A stretch of DNA of 22,153 nt from Oscillospiraceae bacterium (GTDB taxonomy: Bacteria; Bacillota_A; Clostridia; Oscillospirales; Oscillospiraceae), in NCBI GenBank assembly GCA_015068055.1, contig SVLG01000032.1, positions 1 to 22,153 on the forward strand, read 5' to 3'. This document shows positions 7,058 to 16,106 of the stretch, piece by piece. Every line of letters starts with the position of its first letter. The stretch's first letter is position 1. The notes under the pieces are model-generated. The model was not told the DNA's origin. It saw only the letters and a list, made by a program, of their open reading frames with translations, and ran no database searches. The position numbers and the translations under genes were made by a program.

Positions 7058-8291
7058 GTCGTCTCATCCGGCAGAAGTAGAAACCATCCGTGCCCTCCAG
7101 ATGGGGCCAGAAAGTCTTTTCTTCTTCCCTTTCAAAGTCTGGATTTTCCTTCAAAAACGCCTCCACCACGCCGTCGTTTTCCTCGGAGAGGATGGTACAG
7201 GTGGAGTAATGGAGAACGCCGCCGGGCTTTACACAGCGGCTGAGTCCCCGCAGAATGTTCAGCTGGATCTCCGGCAGTCGCCGAAGCTCCCCTTCTTCCT
7301 TATACCGGATCTCACTCTTGCGGCGGATAACGCCAAGGCCCGAACAGGGCACATCGGCGATCACCAGATCGAAGCTCTCCCTCAGTCGCTCATAGGGTTT
7401 GGAGCCGTCCATGGGCAGCGTCTTGATTATATCGATTCCCAGGCGCTCTGCGCCCTCCTCAATAAGAGTCAGCTTCTTCTCATGCAGGTCGCAGGAGATG
7501 ATCTCGCCCCGGTTCTCCATCAAAACAGCGCTGACAAAGCTCTTGCCGCCGGGGGCCGCACAGCCGTCCAGCACGCGCATACCGGGCTTGGCCCCGGCCT
7601 TCACCGCGGAAGTAAAAGCGGCGCCGTCCTGCACAAAGAAGCGGCCTTCCGCAAAGCCCTCGCGGTTCTGTACTGCGCCGCTGCCCACAAGTTCCACATT
7701 CTCCAGCCTCTCCGCACCCCGAAGGGGGTTCATGGTAACGCTAAGCGGGGCTTCTTCGTTGTTGGCGGCCAGAAAGGCCTTTGTAAAGTCGTAGCCATGC
7801 TCCCGCAGCAGCTTTTCGCAGAGCCAGAGGGGATGGCTGTAGCGGGTGGAAAGCCACTCCGGCGTACCCTCACCGGGAATTTCCGGCAAAGCCCCGCGGT
7901 TTTCCGCGATACGGCGCAGCACGGCGTTCACAAGACCCACCGCCTTCGGACTCGTCCGGCGGCAGAGGCTCACCGCCTCGTTCACCGCGGCAGAAACCGG
8001 GATACGGTCCATAAACAGCAGCTGGCAGGCACCCAATCGCAGTACATCCAGCACCTGGGGCTGCAGTCGCTTGACCCCCTGAGAGCAGTAAAGGCCGATA
8101 TAATAGTCGCAGAAAGACGCATTCTGCAGTACACCCCGGCAGAGCCGGGTACAAAGCGCGCTGTCGCGCTCGCTGAGCTTAAAACGCTCAAAGGCCGCCT
8201 GCAGGGTCTGGGGCGACCAGGCATCAAAGCGGCGGCAGCGGCCCAGTACATACAGGGCGGCCTCTCTCGCCGGGGATACGGTATCACTCAT
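7050..8291 (-). CDS. rsmB: 16S rRNA (cytosine-967-C5)-methyltransferase
   Basis: A 413-residue enzyme with an N-terminal NusB-like helical domain (about 5-130) and a Rossmann methyltransferase domain. The SAM motif is LDGCAAPGGKS (241-251). The catalytic cysteines lie in DVPCSGLG (C316) and YSTCT (C365), the two-cysteine signature of the RNA m5C methyltransferases. It would methylate C967 of 16S rRNA on the small subunit. AGGAT 8 bases before the ATG supports the start. It overlaps fmt by 8 bases at its start and rlmN by 8 bases at its end. Confidence 0.95.
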   Translation of the reverse strand: MSDTVSPAREAALYVLGRCRRFDAWSPQTLQAAFERFKLSERDSALCTRLCRGVLQNASFCDYYIGLYCSQGVKRLQPQVLDVLRLGACQLLFMDRIPVSAAVNEAVSLCRRTSPKAVGLVNAVLRRIAENRGALPEIPGEGTPEWLSTRYSHPLWLCEKLLREHGYDFTKAFLAANNEEAPLSVTMNPLRGAERLENVELVGSGAVQNREGFAEGRFFVQDGAAFTSAVKAGAKPGMRVLDGCAAPGGKSFVSAVLMENRGEIISCDLHEKKLTLIEEGAERLGIDIIKTLPMDGSKPYERLRESFDLVIADVPCSGLGVIRRKSEIRYKEEGELRRLPEIQLNILRGLSRCVKPGGVLHYSTCTILSEENDGVVEAFLKENPDFEREEEKTFWPHLEGTDGFYFCRMRRHA

Positions 8292-9207
8292 CGATCTCTA
8301 TCCTGTGTCCCAGCAGGTAGGCCGCCGCGCTCATACGCTTTTTGCCGGCCGGCTGGATTTCCGTAATGAGCAGCGTCTCGCCCGCAGCACAGGCGATCTC
8401 AATGCCCTCCTTCCCCGCAGCCACAATGCTGCCGGGGGCCTTGGCGGTCTTATGCTGTGTGTAGGCGGCTTTATAAACCTTAAACGTCTCACCCTGCAGC
8501 TCCATGGTAGCCACAGGCCAGGGATCGAGGCCGCAGATATGCTTGACGATTTCGCGGGGGCTGCGGTTGAAGTCAATGGGGCAAAGCGACTTATCCAGCA
8601 TGGTGGTATAGGTTGCCTCCGCTTCGTTCTGGCACACTCTGCAAACCGTTCCGGCCTCGATGGCATCCACCGTCTCCACAAGCAGCTCCGCCGCCATATG
8701 AGAGAGACGGTCAAACAGCTCACCGGCCGTCTCAAACTCACCGATGGCGGTTTCACAGCTGGCAATCACGTCACCGGCGTCCATTCTGGCCGCCATGTAC
8801 TGTATGGAAACACCCGTTCTCTCATCTCCGTTGAGTACCGCCCACTGGATCGGCGCGCTGCCGCGATATTTGGGCAGCAGAGAACCGTGGACATTGACGC
8901 TGCCCTTCGGCGCAATATCCAGCACGCTCTGAGGCAGGATGCGTCCGTAGGCCACTGTAATGAGAAGATCGGGGGACAGCGCCCGGAGGTCCGCCTCTGC
9001 CGTGCCATCCTTAAAAGTCTCCGGCTGATAGACAGGAATACCCCGGCTCAGCGCCAGTTCCTTGACAGGAGAGGCCACCAGCTTCATGCCCCGGTTTTTG
9101 GGCCTGTCCGGCTGAGTAAAAACCGCCACCACATCCCGTCCCGCATCCAAAAGGGCGCGCAGGGATGTCTCGGCAAAGTCGGGGGTACCGCAGAATACGA
9201 TTCTCAT
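8284..9207 (-). CDS. fmt: Methionyl-tRNA formyltransferase
   Basis: A 307-residue protein of usual length. The N-terminal formyltransferase domain begins MRIVFCGTPDFAETSL. The catalytic trio is N105 and H107 in NVHGSLLPKYRG, and D143 in RMDAGD, one residue offset from the E. coli N106/H108/D144. A C-terminal OB-like domain (about 207-300) binds tRNA. It formylates initiator Met-tRNA using 10-formyl-tetrahydrofolate. It is paired with peptide deformylase upstream through an ATGA overlap, the common def-fmt arrangement. Confidence 0.97.
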   Translation of the reverse strand: MRIVFCGTPDFAETSLRALLDAGRDVVAVFTQPDRPKNRGMKLVASPVKELALSRGIPVYQPETFKDGTAEADLRALSPDLLITVAYGRILPQSVLDIAPKGSVNVHGSLLPKYRGSAPIQWAVLNGDERTGVSIQYMAARMDAGDVIASCETAIGEFETAGELFDRLSHMAAELLVETVDAIEAGTVCRVCQNEAEATYTTMLDKSLCPIDFNRSPREIVKHICGLDPWPVATMELQGETFKVYKAAYTQHKTAKAPGSIVAAGKEGIEIACAAGETLLITEIQPAGKKRMSAAAYLLGHRIEIDE

Positions 9208-9713
9208 TCCTCGTCCTCTCCGTACATTTCCTTCAGTTCTTCCTCGCTGTAAATATGATCTGCCTTGTCCACAAAGCAGGTACCGTTGAGGTGGTCGATC
9301 TCGTGGCAGAAGGCGCGGGCGGTCAGTCCGTAACCCTCCACCTCAAAGAACTTGCCAAAGCGATCCTGAGCCCGCACCACCACATGCTCGGGGCGGGTCA
9401 CCTCGCCATATACGCCGGGAAAGCTCAGGCAGCCCTCGCCGCCGGTCTGCTCACCGTCGAAAGCGATGATCTCAGGGTTCACCAATTCGATGATGTATTC
9501 TTCCTCGTCTTCGGCCACGTTGGTCTCCAGCACGACACAGCAGCGACGCACCACACCCACCTGAGGTGCAGCAAGGCCCACGCCGTTTTCCACGGCCATG
9601 GTCTCCGCCATATCGTCCAGCAGCTCATGAAGCCGGGGTCCAAACTCCGTATAGGGGCGGCAGACACGCCGCAGGGTGGGATCTCCATCCTTCAAAACAT
9701 TTCTCAGTGCCAT
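9204..9713 (-). CDS. def: Peptide deformylase
   Basis: A 169-residue metalloenzyme with all three motifs: GVGLAAPQ (44-51), EGCLS (93-97) and HEIDH (137-141). The metal ligands are C95, H137 and H141. It removes the formyl group from nascent proteins, the counterpart of fmt immediately downstream. The ATG is 9 bases after the priA stop codon. The Shine-Dalgarno is weak (GGAG about 12 bases upstream), suggesting coupling to priA translation. The C-terminus is acidic (GEDEE). Confidence 0.97.
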   Translation of the reverse strand: MALRNVLKDGDPTLRRVCRPYTEFGPRLHELLDDMAETMAVENGVGLAAPQVGVVRRCCVVLETNVAEDEEEYIIELVNPEIIAFDGEQTGGEGCLSFPGVYGEVTRPEHVVVRAQDRFGKFFEVEGYGLTARAFCHEIDHLNGTCFVDKADHIYSEEELKEMYGEDEE

Positions 9714-9722
9714 ATTATCTTA

Positions 9723-12179
9723 TCACTCCATGGGGTCCATATCCGCAAAAACGGATACGCCCTTATATTCTTTTGCAGTATTACAATGGATCAACAGGCC
9801 GGATACCAGCTCACGCACTGCCTTATCGCAGCAGCCACTGAGAGTAACACGGTAACGATAGCGGCTCTTGACCCGCAGCACCGGCAGGGGCGCCGGGCCC
9901 AAAATGCGCACATCCTCCCTGCCGCGCAGCTCGTGCTCCAGCAGCTGACGCATATCCCGGCAGCAACGGAGTACATCCGCCTCAGCAAGGCCCGTGGCCA
10001 TAACGGACAGTGTCTCCGCAAAGGGGGGAGCCTGCTGCAACCGGCGCAGTAAAATCTCGCTCTCATAAAAGCTGTCATAATCCTGCCGGGCCGCCTGCCC
10101 AATCACCTGATTTTCCGGGGTAAAGGTCTGAATCAGCGCTCTGCCGGGCTTTTCGCCCCGGCCACTTCGTCCCACCACCTGTGTTATGAGGGAGAAACAG
10201 CGCTCTGCAGAGCGGTGGGAGCCACTGTACAGGGCCTGATCGGCGCTGATAACACCCACCAGTGTCACATTGGGAAAGTCGAGCCCTTTGGTGACCATCT
10301 GGGTTCCGATGAGGATGGGAATCCCCTCCCGGCGAAAGCGGGCAAGTATCGCTTCATGTGAGCCCGCAGGGCTCACGGTGTCAGCATCCATGCGAAGAAT
10401 CTCCGTACCCGGAAAAAGTTCCTTCAGCTGTTCTTCCAATTTCTGCGTACCCACGCCGATGAAGTTCAGCTCCCCCTCGCAGTCGGGGCAGCTCTCCGGC
10501 AGACGCTGGCTGTGGCCGCAGTAATGACAGAGCAAACGCCGCCTGTCACCGTGCCAGGTAAGACTCACGCTGCAGTTGGGACAACGGAAAGTATACCCGC
10601 ATTCCCCGCAGGTGATAAGGCCGGAAGAACCACGGCGGTTGAGGAAAAGTATGCTCTGCTCCCCTCTGGCAATGTTGTCTTCCAGTTCCCGGCGCAGCGC
10701 CTCGCTGACGGCGCTGCCGTTGCCGCGCCGAAGTTCAGCACGCATATCCACGATTTCCACGCGGGGAAGGCGCTGCTCATTAAAGCGCTCCGGCAGAGTC
10801 AGGAGTTTATAGCGGCCGCTTCTGGCCGTGTACATACTTTCCACATCCGGCGTGGCAGAGCCCAGCAATAAAAGTGCATTGCTCCGGCTGCAGCGATACC
10901 TGGCCACATCCCGGGCATGGTAGCGGGGAGAGTTTTCGGATTTATAGGTATGTTCCTGCTCCTCATCCAGAATGATGAGACCCAGGTTCTGCACCGGTGC
11001 AAAGACAGCGCTGCGGGTACCGATGACCACTCTCGCCTTCCCCTGCTTCACCCGCTTCCACTCGTCGTAGCGTTCCCCCACGGAGAGGGAGCTGTGCAAA
11101 ACGGCGATGTCCTCGCCAAAATAGGAAGAGAAGGTACGCAGCATCTGCGGTGTCAGGGAAATCTCGGGCACCAGCAATATGGATCCCCTCCCCTTTTGCA
11201 GCTGCTCGTGGATAAGCCGTACATAGACAGAGGTCTTGCCGCTGCCGGTGACACCGTACAGCAGAGCCGCCGAGGGTCTCTCCATGCGGGAAAGTTCCTC
11301 AAAAGCCCGCTGCTGCTGTTCGTTCAGCGTGGGCAGTTCCATGCGCTCGCCGCTCTCATACTGAGGTCGGCGGAAGCTCTCCTGCCCCACAATCTCCACG
11401 GCACCGCCTTTTACCAGCGCCGTAATCACCGAAGAAGATGCTCCGGTAAAGTAACAGAGTTCACGAACGCTGATACGTTCCATGGAGGAGAGCAGTTCCA
11501 GAACCGCCGACTGCTGGGGGGCACGGCGGCGCTTCTGCCGGGCAAGCTCCGCAGCTTCCTCCGCCGGAATGGCCAGAGCCGCCACGCTGACACGCTTATC
11601 GCCCACACGACGCGTTTCCCGGCTGTCGGTAAGCAGGATTTCCTTCTTCACCAGAGAAGCCAAAGCACGGTTAGGATCCGCAGAACCAAAAACGGCCTGC
11701 AGATCCCCCAGCGGACAGCTGCCGCCGTGGGCAAACACCGCGTCCAGCACCAGCCGCTCCTGCCGGCTTCTGCCGGCCGCGGCATAGGCGGCTTCCCGGT
11801 CTACCCCCTCACAGATGGTATACACAGACTCCAGCGCGTACCAGAGGCCGGCGGGCAGCATGGCGCGCACCGCCTCATAGACCGTGCAGAAGAAGCGCTG
11901 ACGCATCCAGAGCGCCAAGCTCAGCATTTCCGGGCTGAGTACGCTCTCCGCATCCAGAATGCTGTCTATGCTTTTCAGCGGGCGATCCGTAGACGGCCGA
12001 TCCTGCACGGAGAGGATAATGCCCTCCGTACGGCGGTTGCCGTTGCCAAAAGGCACAACCACGCGCTTGCCGGGTACAGCACTCTCCCGAAATGGCTCCG
12101 GGATCAGATATTCATAGGGGCGGTCCAGCCAGTAGGCTGCTGCCGCCACCGCCACGCGGACGCTGCCGCGCTCAGGCAT
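9723..12179 (-). CDS. priA: Primosomal protein N' (replication restart helicase)
   Basis: An 818-residue superfamily-2 DNA helicase. The N-terminal DNA-binding domain recognises the fork 3' end (AAAAYWLDRPYEYLIP, VPGKRVVVPFG). The Walker A motif is GVTGSGKT (309-316), the Walker B box reads DEEQEH (405-410) and GSATP begins at 440. A zinc region with eight cysteines (C524, C527, C533, C536, C551, C554, C564, C567) splits the helicase lobes, as is diagnostic for PriA. It restarts stalled replication forks and loads the replicative helicase. It overlaps rpoZ by 8 bases. In Bacillus coaBC lies between rpoZ and priA, but not here. Confidence 0.96.
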   Translation of the reverse strand: MPERGSVRVAVAAAAYWLDRPYEYLIPEPFRESAVPGKRVVVPFGNGNRRTEGIILSVQDRPSTDRPLKSIDSILDAESVLSPEMLSLALWMRQRFFCTVYEAVRAMLPAGLWYALESVYTICEGVDREAAYAAAGRSRQERLVLDAVFAHGGSCPLGDLQAVFGSADPNRALASLVKKEILLTDSRETRRVGDKRVSVAALAIPAEEAAELARQKRRRAPQQSAVLELLSSMERISVRELCYFTGASSSVITALVKGGAVEIVGQESFRRPQYESGERMELPTLNEQQQRAFEELSRMERPSAALLYGVTGSGKTSVYVRLIHEQLQKGRGSILLVPEISLTPQMLRTFSSYFGEDIAVLHSSLSVGERYDEWKRVKQGKARVVIGTRSAVFAPVQNLGLIILDEEQEHTYKSENSPRYHARDVARYRCSRSNALLLLGSATPDVESMYTARSGRYKLLTLPERFNEQRLPRVEIVDMRAELRRGNGSAVSEALRRELEDNIARGEQSILFLNRRGSSGLITCGECGYTFRCPNCSVSLTWHGDRRRLLCHYCGHSQRLPESCPDCEGELNFIGVGTQKLEEQLKELFPGTEILRMDADTVSPAGSHEAILARFRREGIPILIGTQMVTKGLDFPNVTLVGVISADQALYSGSHRSAERCFSLITQVVGRSGRGEKPGRALIQTFTPENQVIGQAARQDYDSFYESEILLRRLQQAPPFAETLSVMATGLAEADVLRCCRDMRQLLEHELRGREDVRILGPAPLPVLRVKSRYRYRVTLSGCCDKAVRELVSGLLIHCNTAKEYKGVSVFADMDPME

Positions 12180-12369
12180 CCTCGCTGATGGTCAGCTTGC
12201 CGGAGTAGACCTCGTCAATGGCAACGCTGACGGGCTTCTTTTCCATGATCTCGCCCTCTTCCTCGGCAGCGCTGGAGATTTCACGGGCCCGGCGGGCCAC
12301 CAGATTTACCAGCAGATAACGGCTGCCGACCTTTTCGACCAGAGAACCCATGGGGGGATAGAGCATCAT
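12172..12369 (-). CDS. rpoZ: RNA polymerase omega subunit
   Basis: A small protein with the omega core KVGSRYLLVNLVARRAREI followed by an acidic linker and KPVSVAIDEVYSGKL, as in Bacillota omega subunits. Position between gmk and priA matches the conserved order. Three starts are possible: GTG at 12378, ATG at 12369 and ATG at 12366. I chose the ATG at 12369 (65 residues) because AAAGGA (12381-12386) is 11 bases away, whereas the GTG would be only 2 bases from it. Omega promotes polymerase assembly and stability. The gene's last 8 bases overlap priA. Confidence 0.9.
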   Translation of the reverse strand: MMLYPPMGSLVEKVGSRYLLVNLVARRAREISSAAEEEGEIMEKKPVSVAIDEVYSGKLTISEDA

Positions 12370-12418
12370 TTTAACCACATTCCTTTCATTTGCGCTCTTC
12401 GCGCTATCAAAAAATTTT

Positions 12419-12973
12419 TTACTTTTCCAGAATTGCAGCCACTTCCGCAGCCGCCCGGGTCACCACATCGTTGACTACGGTATAGTCGTATTCGCCGACG
12501 AGCGACATCTCATACTCCGCGGTTTTCAAGCGCTGTTGGATTTTTTCCTCGGTCTCGGTGCCGCGACCCCGAAGCCGACGTTCCAGCTCCGCCAGACTGG
12601 GAGGAGCCAGGAACACCAGAACCGCCTCGGGCATGGCCTTTTTCACCTGCGCCGCACCCTGCACCTCGATGTCCAGCAGGACATGGCGGCCGGCTTCCAG
12701 CTGCTGCAGCACGGGGGCCTTAGGGGTGCCGTAGCAGTTCCCCACAAACTCCGCATGCTCCAGAAGCTCTCCCCGCTCCACCATCTCCATAAAACGCTCA
12801 CGACTCACAAAATAGTATTCGCGGCCGTCCACCTCGCCGGGGCGGGGAGCTCGGGTAGTAGCCGAGACGGAAAAGGCCATGTCCTCCCGCCCGTCCATCA
12901 GCGCGCGGAGGACGGTACCCTTGCCACAGCCGGAGGGCCCGGATAAAACCAGAAGTTTTCCTCGCTTAGACAT
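12419..12973 (-). CDS. gmk: Guanylate kinase
   Basis: A 184-residue enzyme starting [20 protein letters not shown], with P-loop GPSGCGKGT at 12-20. The GMP-binding residues lie in [21 protein letters not shown], and [11 protein letters not shown] follows. It converts GMP and ATP to GDP and ADP. The frame can be extended seven codons upstream only to a TTG. The ATG at 12973 has AGGAGG 9 bases upstream, so it is the start. It overlaps remA by 8 bases. The 49 bases between its stop and the chosen rpoZ ATG contain an A6T6 tract and a short GCGC hairpin, but no clear promoter or terminator. Confidence 0.96.
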   Translation of the reverse strand: MSKRGKLLVLSGPSGCGKGTVLRALMDGREDMAFSVSATTRAPRPGEVDGREYYFVSRERFMEMVERGELLEHAEFVGNCYGTPKAPVLQQLEAGRHVLLDIEVQGAAQVKKAMPEAVLVFLAPPSLAELERRLRGRGTETEEKIQQRLKTAEYEMSLVGEYDYTVVNDVVTRAAAEVAAILEK

Positions 12974-13235
12974 CGTCCATTTCCTCCTCGGCAAGTTCGG
13001 TTCTGCCGGCCAGACGTCCGGCCACGGTCTCCGGCTGCAGAGCCGAAAGCACCACGTGACCGCTGTCCATGATCAGAACAGCCCGGGTGCGGCGGCCATA
13101 GGTGGCATCAATCAGACTTCCCTTGTCCCGCTCCTCCTGCACAATACGCTTGATCGGAGCAGAGTCCGGACTCACGATGGCCACCAGTCGGGAGGCGGAA
13201 ACCATGTTGCCGAAACCAATGTTGATCAGTTTCAT
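12966..13235 (-). CDS. remA: RemA-family DNA-binding regulator (DUF370)
   Basis: An 89-residue protein starting [21 protein letters not shown]. It continues with [32 protein letters not shown] and [16 protein letters not shown], essentially the whole RemA/DUF370 signature. In Bacillus, RemA forms ring-shaped oligomers that wrap DNA and activates matrix and osmoprotection operons. It is conserved upstream of gmk across Bacillota. The ATG at 13235 is preceded by GGAG at 7 bases, while the upstream frame extension lacks family similarity. The C-terminus is acidic (EEEMDDV). Confidence 0.93.
   Translation of the reverse strand: MKLINIGFGNMVSASRLVAIVSPDSAPIKRIVQEERDKGSLIDATYGRRTRAVLIMDSGHVVLSALQPETVAGRLAGRTELAEEEMDDV
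12983..12988 (-). promoter_or_regulatory. Consensus ribosome-binding site deciding the gmk start
   Basis: The perfect AGGAGG lies inside the remA coding end, 9 bases before the ATG at 12973. It rules out the longer TTG-initiated gmk frame and implies coupled translation of remA and gmk. Confidence 0.8.
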
Positions 13236-13239
13236 TCCA

Positions 13240-14124
13240 TCACTCCACGTTCTGCAGCTGTTCGCGGATTTTCTCAATCTCGCTCTTGAGTTCCACTACA
13301 ACCTGCGCAAGCTCCGCATCGTTGCACTTGGAGCCGATGGTGTTGGACTCGCGGTTAAACTCCTGAATGAGAAAGTCCAGCTTGCGGCCCACGGGGGAAC
13401 CCGTCTCCAGCAGCTGACGGAATTGAGCAATGTGGCTGCGGAGACGCACAGTCTCCTCATCCACGGCGGTGCGGTCAGCAAAGATGGCAGCTTCCGTCAC
13501 CAGACGCTGTTCCTCAATGTTTCGGTCAGCCAAAACCTCGCGCAGACGGGCTTCCAGACGCTGCCGATACTCCTCCACGGTTTTGGGGGAACGCTTCTCC
13601 ACCACGCTGACATAGCTTTCGATCCTATCGCACTTTTGGAGCATATCGGCCTTCAGCCGCTCACCCTCCCGGGCACGCATGGCGTTGAATTCGCAAACCG
13701 CCGCCGCGGTCAGGGTATTCAGGGCTGCCGCCGTCTCATCCTTGTCCAGTTCCTTCTTCTCCACGCTGAGTACATCCGCAAAACGGGCAATGCTCATGGC
13801 GTTGATACCGCTGTCTACCCCAAGATCCCTGGCAATGGCGGACACGGCCTCAAAGTAACTGCGGGCCAGATCGCTGTTGACCCGGACCACTGTGTCTGCC
13901 TCAGAAGAAGCCGCACAGGAGACGAAGACATCCACCTTGCCGCGGTTTACCGAAGCGGAAACCGCCTGCTTCACAGCCTCCTCGGCAAAGAGGAGACTTC
14001 TCGGAAGCCTGACGCTGCAGTCGAGATAACGGTTATTGACGCTTTTCAGCTCAACGGTGAGCTCCTGTCCGGCCACAACGCCCTTGGCGCTGCCGTAACC
14101 GGTCATGCTGAGTATTTCTCCCAT
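13240..14124 (-). CDS. yicC: YicC/YloC-family endoribonuclease
   Basis: A 294-residue protein with the N-terminal signature MTGYG (7-11) and [10 protein letters not shown]. The C-terminal DUF1732 signature [19 protein letters not shown] is followed by a helical tail. E. coli YicC and Bacillus YloC are described as oligomeric endoribonucleases involved in RNA turnover. GGGAG 9 bases before the ATG supports the start. The remA ATG follows 4 bases after the stop. Its place upstream of remA-gmk-rpoZ is conserved across Bacillota. Confidence 0.94.
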   Translation of the reverse strand: MGEILSMTGYGSAKGVVAGQELTVELKSVNNRYLDCSVRLPRSLLFAEEAVKQAVSASVNRGKVDVFVSCAASSEADTVVRVNSDLARSYFEAVSAIARDLGVDSGINAMSIARFADVLSVEKKELDKDETAAALNTLTAAAVCEFNAMRAREGERLKADMLQKCDRIESYVSVVEKRSPKTVEEYRQRLEARLREVLADRNIEEQRLVTEAAIFADRTAVDEETVRLRSHIAQFRQLLETGSPVGRKLDFLIQEFNRESNTIGSKCNDAELAQVVVELKSEIEKIREQLQNVE

Positions 14125-14126
14125 TT

Positions 14127-14618
14127 TTAAATTCTCCCTGAGATTTTTCTCATATAAAGCAGAATGATCTGCGTAAGCGCATGGTCATAAATCAAAAACA
14201 GCAGGTTTCCCGAAACAAGAAACTGCCACAGAGGCATCCCGTCAAAATAGCTTTTTCCCAAAAGCAGAACCGGGATAAGAACAACGTTGATAAGCAGCAG
14301 CTTGCCCCCAAAGCGCGGCACCGGAGATCTCAGCCGCTCCAGTCGAAGCTTTGCAAGCGGGTACCAGCCCGGCAGCAGAGTATAGGCCAGCGCCACCTCC
14401 TTCCCCGGCAGCACCAGCAGGGAAAGGGCCGCCGCAGCGGCATAGACCATCAGCGCCCGTCGACGGTCAAAGCGCAGCGTCATCAGCACAACGCCAAGGC
14501 TGCTGACACACAGAAGCGCCAGACGCGCTGTGGGCAGCATGGAACCCAGATAAAGGATCACCACGGTCAAAGCCACCGAGAGGGCCCCGTAGGCAAGGGG
14601 CCTGCTTTTCTCCCTCAT
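14127..14618 (-). CDS. Multi-pass membrane protein of unknown function
   Basis: A 163-residue hydrophobic protein starting MREKSRPLAYGALSVALTVV. Hydrophobic segments lie at about 8-26, 30-47, 54-71, 106-122 and 130-150, with basic connecting loops (FDRRR, KLRLERLR). The first three helices resemble the N-terminal half of YybS/DUF2232-type or substrate-binding (ECF S-like) membrane proteins, but I cannot assign a family. The ATG at 14618 is one base after the J-protein stop (TGAGATG), indicating coupled translation; a GTG six codons upstream is possible but lacks a better ribosome site. Its stop is 2 bases before the yicC ATG. Confidence 0.75.
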   Translation of the reverse strand: MREKSRPLAYGALSVALTVVILYLGSMLPTARLALLCVSSLGVVLMTLRFDRRRALMVYAAAAALSLLVLPGKEVALAYTLLPGWYPLAKLRLERLRSPVPRFGGKLLLINVVLIPVLLLGKSYFDGMPLWQFLVSGNLLFLIYDHALTQIILLYMRKISGRI

Positions 14619-14619
14619 C

Positions 14620-15222
14620 TCAGCAGCAGGGCACACAGTCGCCGCCCATCATCTCGCAGCAGCAGTCCAGCACCAGAAGGTTGCCACAGGTGTCACAGGG
14701 ATCTGCAGTCCGCATACTTCGGGCACCAAAGGGCTGCGCCGCCGCACTCTGCATATAGCTGAATGCCTGACGATACTCGGGGTTGCCGGGCTCCATCTGC
14801 ATCGCGGTGCTAAAGTGGCGTCTGGCCTCATCCATCCAGCCACGTCTGTAGGCAAGAGAACCCATCAGGAAGTGCCACTCAGCTCCCCGCTGGGTAATGG
14901 AACCAAGGATCATCTCCGCCCGGTTGAGATCGCCGGCGTTGATGGCGCTTCTGGCATCGGCATAGGGTCCGGCGCTGTGGCTGCCGCTGTTCCAGTTCCC
15001 CTGCCAGCTTTGGCTCTGGGTGGCGCTGCCGCCCGCCCGTTCTCTGTTGATCTGGTCGTAGGCCTCATTGATCTGCTTCATCTTCTCCTGTGCCAGATCG
15101 GCAAGGGGGTTATTGACATAGTTATCCGGATGATACTTTCGGGCCAGTTCGCGATAGGCCTTCTTGACTTCTTCATCGCTGGCCGTCCGGGATACACCCA
15201 GAATGCTGTAAGGATCGTTCAT
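14620..15222 (-). CDS. J-domain protein with TPR-like middle and Cys-rich tail
   Basis: A 200-residue protein. Residues 1-62 form a J domain ([24 protein letters not shown] at 31-33), so it should stimulate an Hsp70 (DnaK) ATPase. A Ser/Gln/Gly-rich linker (about 63-85) leads into helical, TPR-like repeats (about 88-160: [35 protein letters not shown]). The last 25 residues hold eight cysteines (C176, C179, C187-189, C196, C199, C200), which may bind metal. It has neither the G/F-rich region nor the central zinc fingers of true DnaJ. It overlaps the DUF5685 gene by ATGA, so the two proteins are probably made together. Confidence 0.9.
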   Translation of the reverse strand: MNDPYSILGVSRTASDEEVKKAYRELARKYHPDNYVNNPLADLAQEKMKQINEAYDQINRERAGGSATQSQSWQGNWNSGSHSAGPYADARSAINAGDLNRAEMILGSITQRGAEWHFLMGSLAYRRGWMDEARRHFSTAMQMEPGNPEYRQAFSYMQSAAAQPFGARSMRTADPCDTCGNLLVLDCCCEMMGGDCVPCC

Positions 15223-16106
15223 AGTTCAAGCCTCCGATCCCGGCGCCGCCATTGCCGCGCCAGTTTCTTTTTATTTTTCCACTCCCCACTCAGAACAAGT
15301 CCGCTTACCGCCGGAAGACCCAGCATCAGAATATTCTCCGTAATAGGAGTGTTTTCGTCTCTCTCCAAAAGCTGCAAGGCTGAAGCAGCCATACGCTGCG
15401 AAAGGTTCAGTGTACCGCGGATTTCCTCCATCGCCGCCTCATCCGGCTTGTCCCCCCAGCGAAAACGGAGGGGGTTATAACGCCCGGCGCGCACATCGTC
15501 CTGCAGATCGTCAACCGCATCCAGTATATAGATGCTGCGGCCCACATGATACAGGAGCTCCCGGAGAACCCGCTGCCGTTCATTATCGGCGGCGAGGACG
15601 GAAAAGGCTGCCAGCAGCTGCGCAAAACAGTCGGCAGACTCATCCAGCGAAGCACAGTTTTTCTCTTCCAGAACGGCAAGACGCGCAAGCTCCCGCGACA
15701 CGCTTTCGTCCGTCTCCGGCAGACGTTCCCGCACACGATGGTAGGCGCCGCGCAGCAGTGTACGAAGTAAGCCGGCACGCAGCCGCTTCAACCCCCGGTT
15801 ATCCCGGACTTCATCGCATAGTTTATGATAGGAAAGAATCACACTGCCATCCGCCGCCATATCAATACCGCTGCCGCTGCCGCAGCGTCGGCGGCGCAGG
15901 GGATGCAGCGGGCAAAAGTGGCTGCCGCACCCCTCGTCACCACCCAGCAGCAGGGCAAGAAACGTCAGATCGTAGCTTAGCAGGAAGCGGGCCAGAGGGC
16001 CGTAGCGCTTTTTCAGCGCAGTACAAAGACCGCAGTAGACCTCGTTGTAGCGCTCCAGATCGCGGACACGCAGTTCACCCCGCAAGGGCCGGATATAACC
16101 GTACAT
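15219..16106 (-). CDS. DUF5685-family protein, Asp-rich helical enzyme-like
   Basis: A 295-residue, mainly helical protein beginning [28 protein letters not shown], which matches what I recall of DUF5685. Conserved-looking cysteines C25, C28, C60, C65, C75 and C97 may bind a metal. Two acidic motifs stand out: KLCDEVRDN (D98-D102) and [11 protein letters not shown] followed by RAGRYNP (D196-D204). Their form and spacing recall the Asp-rich motifs of squalene/phytoene synthase-type enzymes, but catalytic identity is only inference. There is no signal peptide. The tail is very basic (KNKKK, RRRDRR). It starts inside the cdaR stop (TGATG) and ends overlapping the J-protein gene. Confidence 0.8.
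   Translation of the reverse strand: MYGYIRPLRGELRVRDLERYNEVYCGLCTALKKRYGPLARFLLSYDLTFLALLLGGDEGCGSHFCPLHPLRRRRCGSGSGIDMAADGSVILSYHKLCDEVRDNRGLKRLRAGLLRTLLRGAYHRVRERLPETDESVSRELARLAVLEEKNCASLDESADCFAQLLAAFSVLAADNERQRVLRELLYHVGRSIYILDAVDDLQDDVRAGRYNPLRFRWGDKPDEAAMEEIRGTLNLSQRMAASALQLLERDENTPITENILMLGLPAVSGLVLSGEWKNKKKLARQWRRRDRRLEL

Noticed and set aside
7026..8366. 446-codon plus-strand open frame opposite rsmB
   Set aside because: It is a shadow of the GC-rich rsmB codons; the minus-strand protein has all catalytic motifs, while the plus-strand translation has no domain-like features.
10917..12188. 423-codon plus-strand frame opposite priA
   Set aside because: Antisense shadow: priA motifs and the eight zinc cysteines are intact on the minus strand, and the plus frame is rich in His/Arg/Gln with no recognisable domain or ribosome site.
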